Origin: Bolinopsis microptera
Lineage: Eukaryota; Ctenophora; Tentaculata; Lobata; Bolinopsidae
Assembly (NCBI RefSeq): GCF_026151205.1
Contig: NC_087072.1
Coordinates: forward strand, 14,732,169 to 14,796,168
Direction: 5' to 3'
Length of the DNA stretch: 64,000 nt
This document shows positions 10,801 to 23,000 of this stretch, in pieces (the first letter of the stretch is position 1; each line of letters opens with the position of its first letter). The notes under the pieces are model-generated. The model did no database searches. It saw only the letters and a program-made list of their open reading frames with translations, and was not told the DNA's origin. A program made the position numbers and the translations under genes.

Positions 10801-11740
10801 AAGTAACTAGTGGTTTGACTGAATATGGATCGGGTTTGTTCAGAATGAGCAGATCTGGTCTTAATTTAGTTTCAACCAATAGATGTAGTAAGAGTGTAAC
10901 TAAAGTCAGGAATATTCAGTCTTCTTTTCTTCCGGAGCGAGTCATTCCTTATTGGAACAAACTCCCTTCAGATGTCAAGAACTGCTCGACAGTTTTAAGC
11001 TTTAAAGTTAGATTGGAAGGATTTAAGAAAGAAATGATTTCTAAAAACAGTGTAAATGATTCTTATTTTTGGACTGTTTCGAATGAAGTTTTAGGGAAAA
11101 TTGAAGGACCGAGTTATTTAAGCAATAAGGAGAGACATAATGAATATCTTTGGTTTCATCCTTTTGTGGCAAAGAAGCGTTTTATAAATCTTTATTCCAC
11201 TGGGAAGTATTAATGAATTATTTATAGATAATGTATTAGATTTTATTAGTTAAAATTGAATTTATTAAATTATTAATGTTGATGGAAAAGTATATTTATT
11301 TAAAGTATTTTTCTATTTAGTGCAATGATATTTTGTAGACACTTGTCATGATGTTATGTCATAATCTTTACTTACTTAGGTACTTACTTACTTACTTATG
11401 AATTAAATTTAAATTAACAGTCTAGATCTTAACTTGGAGCCACAAGGCCAAGGGTAATTTTTAATTGTTAAGGGAATTTTTTGAATTCTTAAAGGGTTGA
11501 TTTTATATAGGGTCATTGCTATATTATGTGTATATTGTTTGAATAATTTTATATAATAATTTGATGAATTAAATAATCAATGTTGTTTGGGAAATATTTA
11601 TTTTATATTTTTCAGTTAGTGCAATGATATTTTGTAGACGACATTTATAATATTTAAAGACACAAAATTTGTAAAAAAATGTGTACAATTTGTAGAAAAT
11701 TTATACAAGGGGGGACCCTTGTGTTCGAGCTAGAAAATTA
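7870..11740 (+). mobile_element. CR1/L2-like LINE, inactive copy
   Basis: Non-LTR retrotransposon copy. 7870-8154 is probably leader, 8155-11213 the endonuclease-reverse transcriptase region, and 11214-11740 an AT-rich 3' tail with TTAC repeats and two copies of GTGCAATGATATTTTGTAGAC about 300 bp apart. Exact ends and a target-site duplication could not be fixed. Same strand as its neighbours, in the spacer between the zinc-finger cluster and the RAD51C-like gene. Confidence 0.8.
8155..11213 (+). pseudogene. LINE endonuclease/reverse transcriptase, broken
   Basis: Residues from 8155 give an APE-type endonuclease start (NANGLFNK, CITETH). IIIGDFNLP and the terminal SPLGKSDHVG motif follow in a second frame, so there is a frameshift at about 8530. 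That second frame is then continuous to 11213 except for two in-frame stops, TAG at 8847 and TAA at 9663. The reverse transcriptase shows FKSSGPDG, NYRPVSL, FDFSKAFD, GVPQGSVLGPLLF and FADD. The C-terminal region has RPHLEY and RRIRGDLIEA, typical of the CR1/L2/Jockey lineage. One frameshift plus two stops make it non-functional. I did not see an ORF1 (RNA-binding) region. Confidence 0.9.
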
Positions 11741-11759
11741 TTTAAGGCAATTTGTCTTC

Positions 11760-12400
11760 TAAAAGCACCTATTTGGTACTAAAAGATTCGTCTTACCAAG
11801 CTGATTACGATTCTGTAAAAATTATTTCAAAAAAAACTGATACTTTTTGAGTTATAGGCATTTTAAGCCTTGAATCTGCCTTTTTTGCCCTTTTTTACTA
11901 TGAATTTTACTAAGTCGTTTGAGGCCACATTGCATAGCTTAAAACTCAAATCTGAGAGAAATCCTACTCCAAAAAGTTTGATATGATCATCAGCTACACT
12001 CACAAGAATTTTTGAAGCGATATCTGCTGACCCGGGTGATTGGTGAAATGTACAACTTTAGAAGTGGGAAAAATTTCAATTTTTATTTTTTCGACCTTGT
12101 TTGGTCTGTAACTTCGTCATTTATCGTTCAATTGTATAATCCTTTCAACGGCTTCTTGTACGGATTGTAAGTAATGTTCAGTAAAAAACAGCCAAAAAAC
12201 TTTTAAGATTGCCGAACTATCGGTATTACAGTGACAGACTTCTCAAAATTTTAAAAATTTTCGAAAAAGAAAAATATTTTATTTCTCGATGAGGGAATAT
12301 TTTTAAAAAATTTTGAAGGTGTGCAATCTTATTCTTTTTGTCTATTTAACCATAATATAAAATAAAATCGATGTTCAGAGAAAAAACGTTTTTGGTGTAT
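11760..12400. repeat. AT-rich dispersed repeat, related to 48257-48878
   Basis: TTTGGTACTAAAAG, GCTGATTACGAT and GAGTTATAGGCATTTTAAGC at 11770-11870 recur in order at 48612-48695 inside a palindromic element. The family is therefore a dispersed non-autonomous repeat. No coding sequence. From 12401 to 12860 I see only AT-rich spacer; short ORFs on both strands there resemble nothing known. Confidence 0.5.
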
Positions 12401-12863
12401 CTCCCCTGACCTGTTAACAAACCGTTTGCACACTTTGGACATGCCTATAGATGTGAAAAAATCAGCTAGGGTGAATGCCTTCTCCACATTCAATACTCTC
12501 TATAAGTACCCATCCTTCTTCACATGCTTGTTCTCTTCGTACACTTCTTGAAGAGTCGTTGTCCTGTTTGATAAACAATTGGGGTATGAAACTGCTGAAA
12601 TCATGTGTGTATATTGTATCAATATTTCTCCCATTGAAAGTACTACGAGAGCTATACTAGAGGCACCAAAAATGTAGGGCACCAGATTAATTGAAATCTT
12701 TGATTTATAGTGCATAGCCTTACTTTCATATATGAGCAGAAATATCATGACTTTTGGTCCATCCTATATAATTCTCCTCATCAGACAATTCATTATTATT
12801 GGTTATATAGCCTAATGGGTCAAGTATAACTGTTTAACCGACCTAAACTGTTACAGATGTGCA

Positions 12864-15113
12864 ATGGCATTACCGATCACATCTTTACCTTTACCAAAGG
12901 CTACTACAAAACACCTAGCGGCGCAAAACATCACCTTTCTCTCTGATGTGGTCCAGACACTTCCATGGCTGGATTCGTATAGCCAAAAAGATGTAGTCTC
13001 ACAGCTAGAGGAACTGAATTTGCCACAGAGCCATGAAAAATTGTTGTTGGATGTTCTCACCACTAATATAAATGATGTAAGTGTAAAACTTGTTTAATAT
13101 AGAGGAAGTTATCATGTGGCAATTGAAACACACAAGGTCTGACTTAGAGGAAATTTTGCCAAAGAGGGAATTTCTACAAGAACTGATCTTTCTTTTTTCC
13201 TCAATCAGGAAGATTTATTGGCAAGTTTCATTTCCTCAATCAGAAGTTTTATTGGCAAGCGGCCGGAAAACTAAGCTGTAAACTGGTATATTAATTTGTA
13301 AAATAAGGTATATCCATTTCAGCCATCATTCCTGAGCAGTAAGGATGTGAAAGAATCAGTGTTAAAAAGTTCTCTCATAACTTTTAGCTCACACTTGGAT
13401 GCTCTTCTTTGTGGTGGAATTTTTCCCGGAGAGGTAGACAAATATTTCATATGATTTTATCTAACACTTATTTATTTTTTTCGGACATTCCAACAACCGT
13501 ATTAGTTACACAGGTGTAACCAGAAAAAATACAGGAAGCCAAAGGATTCAATTATACATTAGGCCAGTGATAGAATGTTAATGAAAAAATTAAATTAATA
13601 TTGGTTGATTCATTGAACTAATAAATAAATGTAAAAGTGTCATTCTAAAGTACACTTTGCCCCTTACCAGATAATAGAGTTCGTTGGAGAACCTGGTAGT
13701 GGAACAACTCAGCTTTGTTCACAGTTGGCTGTAGATTGCACCATACCCAAGATATTCGGTGGTAGAAATTGTAAGACCCTTATTGTAGATTGCAATGGTG
13801 ACACCTGTGAGGCACGCCTAAACCAGATGGCAGATGCAACTCTCTCTCATCTCAAACTCATTGCAAGTAAGTTTGTGAAGTTTGGTTGTACAGTGGTAGT
13901 GTTTTATTATATTTGACGTGACAATGATTATTAGGATGCTGTAATCAAAGTAACGATTAGTGTATTGAGAATAATGTGTACAAATTGATCAGCTATTATC
14001 TGATAAAATTAAAGGCAGCAGTGAAGAAAGGGATGTCGTCTCCAGATTGACAGTGAAAGAAATGTTAAGTAGCATATCCACAATGAGATGTACTGACTAC
14101 AGTCAACTGCTTGCCCTCATCAACAACATCAGGTTTGATTCTGTTACCAAGCTGATTATCCGTTGCCTTGATATTTAAAATATTCAGCATGTATGATACT
14201 AATTTGCTTACTTCATAGGTCACTATATAATAAACTATTTTTGATTATGATCGAATTCTGCAGTCTGAAGAGTTAAAAATGCCGAGTTATTATATAGCTG
14301 TACATTGAATTCTAACTCTCATAGCTGTATATTGGTGTACTTTAAGTTATTTTTCAGAACAGTGAGGAGTGTAATTATGGTGCAGTAATAGTTGATGCAT
14401 TAGCGACACATTTTAGACATGAGTTTGATGACATGAGACAAAGAACGAACATTTTAGCTGAACTGTCTAACAAGGTAGCCTATTTTACTTTACCATAAAT
14501 AAATTAAGTTAAAGGTGGCCATTTGAAGTCACGATAAAGCGATTCAATCCAATTCCAATAGATATTCCTATCTTTGTAAAACTATCAAGATGTTTTATAG
14601 CCCCTCCATCTCCTTGATAACCTTTTCAGCTGCACAGATTGTGTATCCGGCACAATGTAACCCTGGTGATAGTGAACCAAGTAAGGATGGACGGAGAGGG
14701 AAATGTACAGCCTTGTCTTGGGGAGTCGTGGTCTCACACCGCACATCGCAGAGTGTTCCTGCGCAAAGTGGCTGGCGACGTCTACTCTGCCACGTGAGTT
14801 CCGGTACCTCTGAGTTGGGAGGTAGTGAATCTTTTGTAAATTTAGCATACACGTGGTACTTGTGTTACAGTTTGTACAATATCATCATGGGTTTGTTCAA
14901 TTTACTGATTAATAACATTGATCACATCTATTTTGAATTTCTTTAAACAAATCCTAAAATGTCCAGAAAAGGTTTGAACCAAATAAAAGTCTTGGTCATA
15001 TTTTCATGATTATAATAAATAAATAAAATTTCAGTGTAATGAAAGGAGAAAAAAGTGGAGAGACTGCTAATTTCAGAATTTCATCACGTGGAATTCGGGA
15101 TTGTCCTTCTTAA
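12864..15113 (+). CDS. RAD51C: RAD51C-like recombinase paralogue, Walker A lysine lost
   Basis: RecA/RAD51-family ATPase-like protein of homologous recombination. Exons I can place: 12864-13076, 13323-13433, 13671-about 13866, about 13993-14132, 14363-14474, 14630-14793 and 15035-15113. The joined protein is about 335 aa, near the usual RAD51C size. Family matches: ITFSSHLDALLCGG, QLAVDCTIPKIFGG, a Walker B-like GAVIVDALATHFRH, LVIVNQV, CLGESWSHTA and a terminal FRISSRGIRD. Walker A reads GEPGSGTTQ: the invariant lysine is threonine (codon ACA at 13704). The exon 3-4 junction is unclear. The strong donor GCAA|GTAAGT leaves the wrong phase for exon 4, so a GC-AG intron, another donor or a frame defect is possible. 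It could be a degenerating or ATP-independent copy. Confidence 0.85.
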
Positions 15114-15749
15114 TTTACTTTACAGGTTCGACAGAATCAACGATTTTGCTGCCTTAATTCGTAGTCAACTTGCCTTGTGTGCCAGTATGAACATTAGACA
15201 TGGGGAATTTTAAATGAGAGTAAGAACTAAGAAGTCATCTATAAGTTGTGTAATTTAATGTTTGTTTTTAAAACTGCTTTACAATTATAATTTCTTAATT
15301 TATTGTGACTTATTTATAATACAATGTATGTGTGATCGATTAATACACTTTTAAAATCTTTCTTAATTCGATTATCCAAATAGAATTTAACTATCTTGAA
15401 TTTAAAACAGATATTCGCATTGGCGGGGCATTGCTGGATATTCAGAGCAAGGCAAGCAAACTTGAAAATGATACATTTATATTATTACTAATTGTGGTAA
15501 CAAACATTATTGAATATCACCATCTAGCATAACTTCAATATTCTATATTTAATCAGAGCGGTTTTATTCTAAAAGAGCAATAACTTAATAACACTAATAA
15601 ATGATAACGAAGTCAATTAATCAATAACATGGAATTATAAAAGAACATCTTTTGCTGTTTAACACCATCCCCGGTCTAATTTTACTATTGAGCGCACATA
15701 CATTTCTATCTGGCTGGAGATTTTTTTTTCAGATTTGATTAAATAACTA
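15114..15749. other. spacer between the RAD51C-like gene and LSM1
   Basis: AT-rich, no supported gene. It probably holds the 3' UTR of the RAD51C-like gene and the LSM1 promoter. A pyrimidine tract and CAG at about 15722-15732 could be a splice acceptor for a 5' non-coding LSM1 exon. Confidence 0.4.
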
Positions 15750-16412
15750 ATGAACAAATCTATCAGATGTGAAGTTAATGGGCGAAAGATGTCAAACTTA
15801 GTAGATGATTTGGGCCAGGAGATGTTGTATCTGCCTGGCACCGCAGCGCTGGTCCAGGATATCGACAAGCGCATGATGGTTGTGTTGCGCGACGGGCGCA
15901 CTCTCATCGGTTTCCTCAGATCACTTGATCAGTTTGCAAATTTGCTCCTTACTCAGACAATAGAACGCATTCATGTGCGGGACAAATACGGAGACATTGA
16001 TCGGGGGGTATTTTTAATACGTGGAGAGAATGTCGTGCTGTGTGGAGAGGTTGATTTTCAGAACTCTCAGTTTAAAAACTTGATCCAGGTTTCTCAGGAG
16101 GAAATTCTGACGATACAGGTTATGATATAATTCATATTAATGAACATTTTATTTATTTATTTTTCTGCTGATTTCTGATACAAATTCAACACCATTTACA
16201 CGTTTCTGCACCCTGATAATTCCATGTGTGGCTGGATAGTGTCCAACACCTCGTTGTAATATAAACTATTATCTTCTCATAACTGGGCGTTAACTTTACA
16301 GGCAGAAGAGCTAAAAGAAAAGGAAGAAAAACAAAAGATTCTCAAGAAGGCGTTTCAAGAAAGAGGAGTGCCGTATTATTCTATCGATTCCATGGCAGAT
16401 GACGCTTTCTGA
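15750..16412 (+). CDS. LSM1: LSM1, U6 snRNA-like Sm protein of mRNA decapping
   Basis: Two exons, 15750-16118 and 16302-16412, joined in phase 0 (CAG|GTTATG donor, TTTACAG acceptor). The product is 159 aa, slightly longer than the 133-aa human protein because of an N-terminal extension. An internal ATG at 15789 is an alternative start. The Sm fold is clear: LPGTAALVQDIDKR, then LRDGRTLIGFLRSLDQFAN (Sm1) and IRGENVVLCGEVD (Sm2). The basic/acidic helical C-terminus typical of LSM1 follows, ending ADDAF. LSM1 is the cytoplasmic-specific subunit of the LSM1-7 ring that binds oligoadenylated mRNA 3' ends and promotes decapping with PAT1. It looks intact. Confidence 0.95.
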
Positions 16413-17064
16413 GACTTCTCCGGTTCCAAACTTTCTTTTAGTTTCGTTCACGTGGAGGTTATCGTGAGGAGGAGTTTAAACTGAAATACTCCAAAACTCA
16501 TGAGTCGTACAGAGTTCAAGTTGTCATTGATACTATTAATATTATTTCTACTGTCAGCAGTTATGCTTTAATTTCTTTTTAAAAAACTTGAAAGTACATA
16601 CAAAAGTTTGATGAATTTTTCTAACTTTGATACAGCAGTGTAATTTGAAGACTACGATTAGTTATATTGGCGTCATGTTGCCCAGTTTTTTTTCTCACCG
16701 TATTAGTATGTCAAATCTGAATGATTATTTACTCAGCCAGCGCCAGCACAGTTCTCAATATCATAAATTGTGTGATCTACATTCTACAAAAGTAATCATT
16801 TACCAATCATTTTCAATTTAGAGGTTTGTATAAAGTTAAATAATAATAATCAGGTTTTATTTGAGTCAGAACGAAACCAGAGTTTTATTTCCGCTTTAAT
16901 TTTGATCGAAACCTGTACATCAGCATTTTTGATATCAAATTTGTATTAAATCAAATCCGTCTTTATTTAAAAGTGTATTAAGTTTATAGTTGAAGCATAA
17001 ATAATGATTATGTAACCGATTGTGTTATTCTAAATCTAAATCTCTATTTTAAGGTCTTAGGGTC
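16413..17064. other. spacer between LSM1 and NOP14
   Basis: AT-rich, no supported gene. Short ORFs here have no family features. It must hold the LSM1 3' UTR and the NOP14 promoter and 5' UTR. Confidence 0.4.
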
Positions 17065-20000
17065 ATGGCAAAGAAAAATAAGGTAGCTAAAAACCAAACC
17101 AAGAAGAAATCTGATAATGGCCAGAAAATCAATCCTTTTGAGGTGAATTGTTTGTTATTGATGTTTCTTTTCATGGTATTGAAGCAAGCCTGAGACTGCA
17201 TGATCTACCAACATTTTTAACTTTAAATAATCAAATTTACAAGATAATACCAAAATTGTCAAAATGTCATCCGATAATTTCCTATCGATGAGCACACGAT
17301 TTGTATTAGCTTCAAGTACTAAGTAGTTTAATCAATTCCAAAAGTAACCTGTCATTGAACAGGTATACCACAAGAAGAACAAGCACTCAGTGTTGGGGGT
17401 TAAAGAAAAGCGCATCTCTGGAATGCCCGGGGTATCTAGATCTAGAGCTAATGTCAAGGTATTCAAATTGTTTCATTTTGTCACCTTTTGCCTTTAATTT
17501 AACTAGCAGGAACCCGTATAATATAACCCTAAACGGTGTCAAGACTCAAGAGACTAAAATAATTATTACCTATTTAATTGGCGTTTTTGACACCACTTGG
17601 GGGTCCAAATTTTGGGCTCTAAAATCATTATTCCTTAGCCAATTTTTTATTTTTTCATGCTGATTTGTAGGCCATTAAAGCATTTGACCCAGTCAAAAAA
17701 GTTTCAGTTGTATATCTTTTACGGTCTTTGCAGAAAGTCGCGTTAAAGTTGATGCCGTGGTGTCAGTAAAATGGCACAGATATATATATATATATATATA
17801 TATATATCGTCTCGCTTTATATATAGTAAGATAGTTTGCCATGCTCGGAGTCTTGTCTGTCTTCCTAATTTCTTATCCGCCCATAAACAGACCACCCAAA
17901 AGGTATCATTAGAATATTCTCAGCCAGTAGTTAGGCTGGTCATAGCTTGTTTTATCCCAGACGAATTTGTGAGCCTCGTTCAAAAATTCACAACAAAACA
18001 ATTTCAGCGAAACCAAACATTAGGTGTGGAGTACAAAAAGCGCCACAAGAAGAACGCGTTTGTGGACGAACGGTTCGGAGCAGAGGACTCCATGATGAGT
18101 GCAGAGGACAAGATGATGGCACGATTCACTGTGGAACGACAGAAACATCACAGTAAACAGAGGTTTAACCTTGAGGAAGATGTGCTCACTCACAAGGGAC
18201 AAAGTGTGGACCAGATTGAGGAGTTTGATGACATTTACAGTTCCGGAGATGAGAATGAACGTTAGTGAGCCTGTAACACCACATGACGTCACGCCACGTG
18301 CTTTTTATTATTTTGTTTATCTTTACAGTTCGCGTGGTTAATTACACGAATATGAGAAGCTGTTGAAAACTTGATAGATAACTATTGAATACTGAAATTA
18401 AATGTGTCATTAAATTTGTCATAATGTTAAGTTTGATCAAAATCAGATCAACTTGAACAAACAATTTTAACAGGTGGTCCACCGGATACTACAACTGACA
18501 TGCACTTTGGTGGATTTCTTACGAAGAACGAGGGAGGCACCACCAAACATCTGTCAAGTAAAGATGTAATGGATGAAATAGTAGCTAAATCTAAAATGCA
18601 GAAGGTGAGATGGAAGGCGGTTAAAATGACCGTGAATTAAATTGATCGGTCATGTTATCACTTTAACACTTTAGTAGAATAATTGTGGATTTTCGGATTG
18701 AAAGCGGATAAATGCGTGCAATTGAATGCTAATATATTATGATACCATACTCAATCAAAAGTAACTGCTATGATAAATGAAGCTTTATATTTTTATATCA
18801 TCAGATGGAAAGACAGAAGTTGAAAGAAGAGGCAAATGAAGAGACAACTCAGTTGGACAAGGATTGGACAGCAATTCACAGCTTATTGGTACCTAAACTC
18901 AAACCCATCGTCAACAATGCTCCGAGGGACACTTATGATAGAGATGTCAAATCGCTCATGTTTGAAGCAAAAGCTAAACCAACAGACAGACTGAAGGGAG
19001 ACGAGGAACTTGCAAAGTACGGCCTTTAATTTTAGGAATGTAACGGACAGCTTTGTGAAGACTTCTTTAACTGGAACATTTCGTGTATAATTATTAAATG
19101 AAATATAATCTGTACTGAATAACCAATATGTGATACTAATGTAGTTGTTTTCAGGGAACGGCGGGATTTGTTGGAAAAGTTGGAAACCCAACGTCTACAA
19201 AGGATGAAGAAGGGACCGGACGAGACCTCTGATCATTCAGCAGATGCCCTGCTCACACGGAAAGTAAAGCGGAAATCAGACAAAGTTCTGATATCTTATG
19301 ATGAAGAAGGAAAAATGAACAAGAACGAAGAATTCGAAAAGGCTCTTGATAGTTTGAAGAATAAGAATAGGGGTAAGTTTTCATAAATACCGAAGTAAAA
19401 AAGTAACACCATGTGCCACCTTTTTATTTGAAACATTCTGAGTCATTCCATCCATATGTAATTTAAACCTGATCCTGATATCCTCCCCAGAAGAGGATGA
19501 CAATGAGAGCGATGATGAGGAAGAAGGATCCAGTGAATATGACGAAGATGGAGAAGACGGAGAAGAAGATAGTGGAGAAGAAGAAAGTGAAGAAGAGAGT
19601 GATGAACAGTTAGGTGATGAGAATGAGGAGGACCAGGCTGATCTACCCTTGATAGAGGTAAGAACTAATAAAGATAGAGATAAGAACTAAAGATAGAGGT
19701 AAGAACTAAAGAACGGGCTCGGTGGTTCATTTCATTTTTTACGTATCTTACGAATTAGTTGCTACCACGAACATAATTAAGTATTCTGACACAAAATTCC
19801 AGTTTTTGACCTTAAATTTGTGGACATTGCTGCTGTGTACTGCAAAATTCTATCTGGCTTGACGGGAGGGATCTTACTACTATACTACTAGTTAGTGACA
19901 GTGTTTGAAACATTCCGAAAGTGGTTATTGAGGTGCCAGTAATTTAAATCATTGACGTCAACTTGCACTGGAACTTCATTTAATACCCTACCCATTAATG

Positions 20001-23000
20001 TCAAATGTGACGTAATAGTTGAGTTGTTGTAACATAAGATAGCCAATTAAGACTTAATTTATGAAACGTGATACCCATCATCAAGTTTATCTTACTAGCG
20101 ACCAAGAAATATATTGTCCTATGCCAAGTCATTCACCTGGTAACTTCTATTTTAATTTTAACTGGATCTAATTAGGTCTAACTAGAATCTAACTAGTAAT
20201 TTAAAAGTTTTGAATTTATCAGGCTGCTTAAAACGACTAGAACAATCGTAAAACTAAGTCAAAACTTAATGTTAATGTTCAGCGAGAAAAAGTATCCAAA
20301 TTTAGTTTGTCGTTGAATTTAAAATTTAACTAATTAAGCTTGGATTCGTAATCATAAACTTATCACAACATCAGTAGAATAATATTGCAATTAACATTAT
20401 GATTTTTAAATAGATTTGTCCCTCTGAAGTTTTCCTTATTCCAGAGCTTTGAAAGTGGTTAAATTATTTCGGATAGTACAAATGAGAATGCTCTAAGTGT
20501 TTTTTTTCCTTTGGTTAAACATACAATATTTGCTGAAAACAAAAGTGTTACAATTTCCAGCTCAGCTTATTTATTTTAATATTCTCAAATTTAACAAGAT
20601 TCTGTCATCAAACCGTCATTTCGAGCATCAAACCGTCGTTTCGTGCTCAACCAGGCTTCTTGTATTTTCGTAGAATGAAACTTCTGGCTCTGAAAAATAT
20701 TCGTTAAAGACTTTTTTATTCACTATTTGGTCGTGTCAAAATATAAAAATGGAAATAAATGTGATCATAGTTGAAGTTCAAATGCATAAAATGGGGACAG
20801 TTAATAGTTATCGTGAATCATTAAACCTAAGCTATGAGATATCAAAATTCTAAATTACAGTTTAATTCCATCACATTCAACTTCGTACCTAATGCTGAGA
20901 GTGGCAAGGGCAAATAAAACCGGAGATGCAATGAAAGATGTGTTGCAAAGTGAGCAAACATATGAAGCCTTGCCCGGAGAAACGACCGAAAACTTGGGAC
21001 CGCTAGGCAATAAATAAAGAAATTGCCCATTATATACAAATGAGAACACACGATACCCCCTCTGTAAAGTACAGCGCTAGTAGACGTATCAAACTCCCCC
21101 ATGGTGGATATAGTGTTTGGAATAATGGTAACCAGAAACAAACACGCGGTGAGTATGACAGTTAAAATGCTACTGCGTGGATCTGTAGCCCCGACCCGTC
21201 TAGCACTTTTACCCGCTTTACACAGCTGATGTATCAACAGAGATGTTGTTGCTAATATGACTGCAAGCGGACTGTAACAAAACGTGATCATAACTGTGTC
21301 CATAAACAATGATCTCGAGGAGAAATTGTAATCGCATGTGTAACCTCTGAAGTCGAAATAGGTATCATTCTTGTCTACAATGAAGAACGTAACTGGCACA
21401 CTTAAAGAATAAGTCCAAATAATTGCAGTTACTTTGATATGGAACTTTCTTCTAACAAGATGTGTCGCTCTAAAAGGATACTGTAGGATGAGGAGCCGGC
21501 TTGTTGTCATCGCACAAACGAACAATAAGCTCGCCGTATAAACATAGTTGTGGAACACAACAAGAAAATTGAGAATAATCTTGTGCGAGGGTAGGGACCC
21601 AGATGTCGTTTCTAACACAAATAAACTTTAAGGAGGCTTCTCATCAGTAGCCGCACCTCCTTACTCGGTTTCTGAATTGGAATTCTATGGGCTTCCAGAC
21701 GGCCAGACCGAGTATTACCACCCCATCCTTCTAGAGTTCATCACAAGTAGCACCCACCTTGAAGATCTTTGACACCCAGACACACCCCATTGGCGAACAA
21801 ACTTTGGATATAATCTTACATGCTCCCGAAGGAATCCCTGGTTTATGGTCTTTCTCATCGTCACCAGCACTTTCACTAGAGTCACCAGCCCTTTCACTGG
21901 AGTCATCAGCCCAATCACTGAAGTATACAGAAGTATAGTTGTGGAACACAACAATAAAATTGAGAATAATCTTGTGCGAGGGTAGGGACCCAGATGTCGT
22001 TTCTAACCCAAATAAACTTTAAGGAGGCTTCTCATCAGTAGCCGCACCTCCTTACTCGGTTTCTGAACTGGAATTCTATGGGCTTCCAGACGGCCAGACC
22101 GAGTATTACCACCCCATCCTTCTAGAGTTCATCACAAGTAGCACCCACCTTGAAGATCTTTGACACCCAGACACACCCCATTGGCGAACAAACTTTGGAT
22201 ATAATCTTACATGCTCCCGAAGGAATCCCTGGTTTATGGTCTTTCTCGTCGTCACCAGCACTTTCACTAGAGTCACCAGCCCTTTCACTGGAGTCATCAG
22301 CCCAATCACTGAAGTATACAGAAGTATAGTTGTGGAACACAACAAGAAAATTGAGAATAATCTTGTGCGAGGGTAGGGACCCAGATGTCGTTTCTAACCC
22401 AAATAAACTTTAAGGAGGCTTCTCATCAGTAGCCGCACCTCCATACTCGGTTTCTGAACTGGAATTCTATGGGCTTCCAGACGGCCAGACCGAGTATTAC
22501 CACCCCATCCTTCTAGAGTTCATCACAAGTAGCACCCACCTTGAAGATCTTTGACACCCAGACACACCCCATTGGCGAACAAACTTTGGATATAATCTTA
22601 CATGCTCCCGAAGGAATCCCTGGTTTATGGTCTTTCTCATCGTCACCAGCACTTTCACTAGAGTCACCAGCCCTTTCACTGGAGTCATCAGCCCAATCAC
22701 TGAAGTATACAGAAGTATAGTTGTGGAACACAACAAGAAAATTGAGAATAATCTTGTGCGAGGGTAGGGACCCAGATGTCGTTTCTAACCCAAATAAACT
22801 TTAAGGAGGCTTCTCATCAGTAGCCGCACCTCCTTACTCGGTTTCTGAACTGGAATTCTATGGGCTTCCAGACGGCCAGACCGAGTATTACCACCCCATC
22901 CTTCTAGAGTTCATCACAAGTAGCACCCACCTTGAAGATCTTGGACACCCAGACACACCCCATTGGCGAACAAACTTTGGATATAATCTTACATGCTCCC

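Noticed and set aside
12475-12748. Overlapping ORFs on both strands before the RAD51C-like gene
   Set aside because: No motif, no plausible splice partners and AT-rich composition. Likely chance.
14590-14946. 118-codon plus-strand ORF across a RAD51C exon
   Set aside because: It reads the exon in a different frame. The conserved LVIVNQV and LGESWSHTA are in the other frame with good splice sites.
15116-15213. Open sequence after an ACAG (FDRINDFAALI), possible extra last exon of the RAD51C-like gene
   Set aside because: Exon 7 at 15035-15113 already gives the conserved RAD51C ending FRISSRGIRD and a stop. This stretch has no match to the family.
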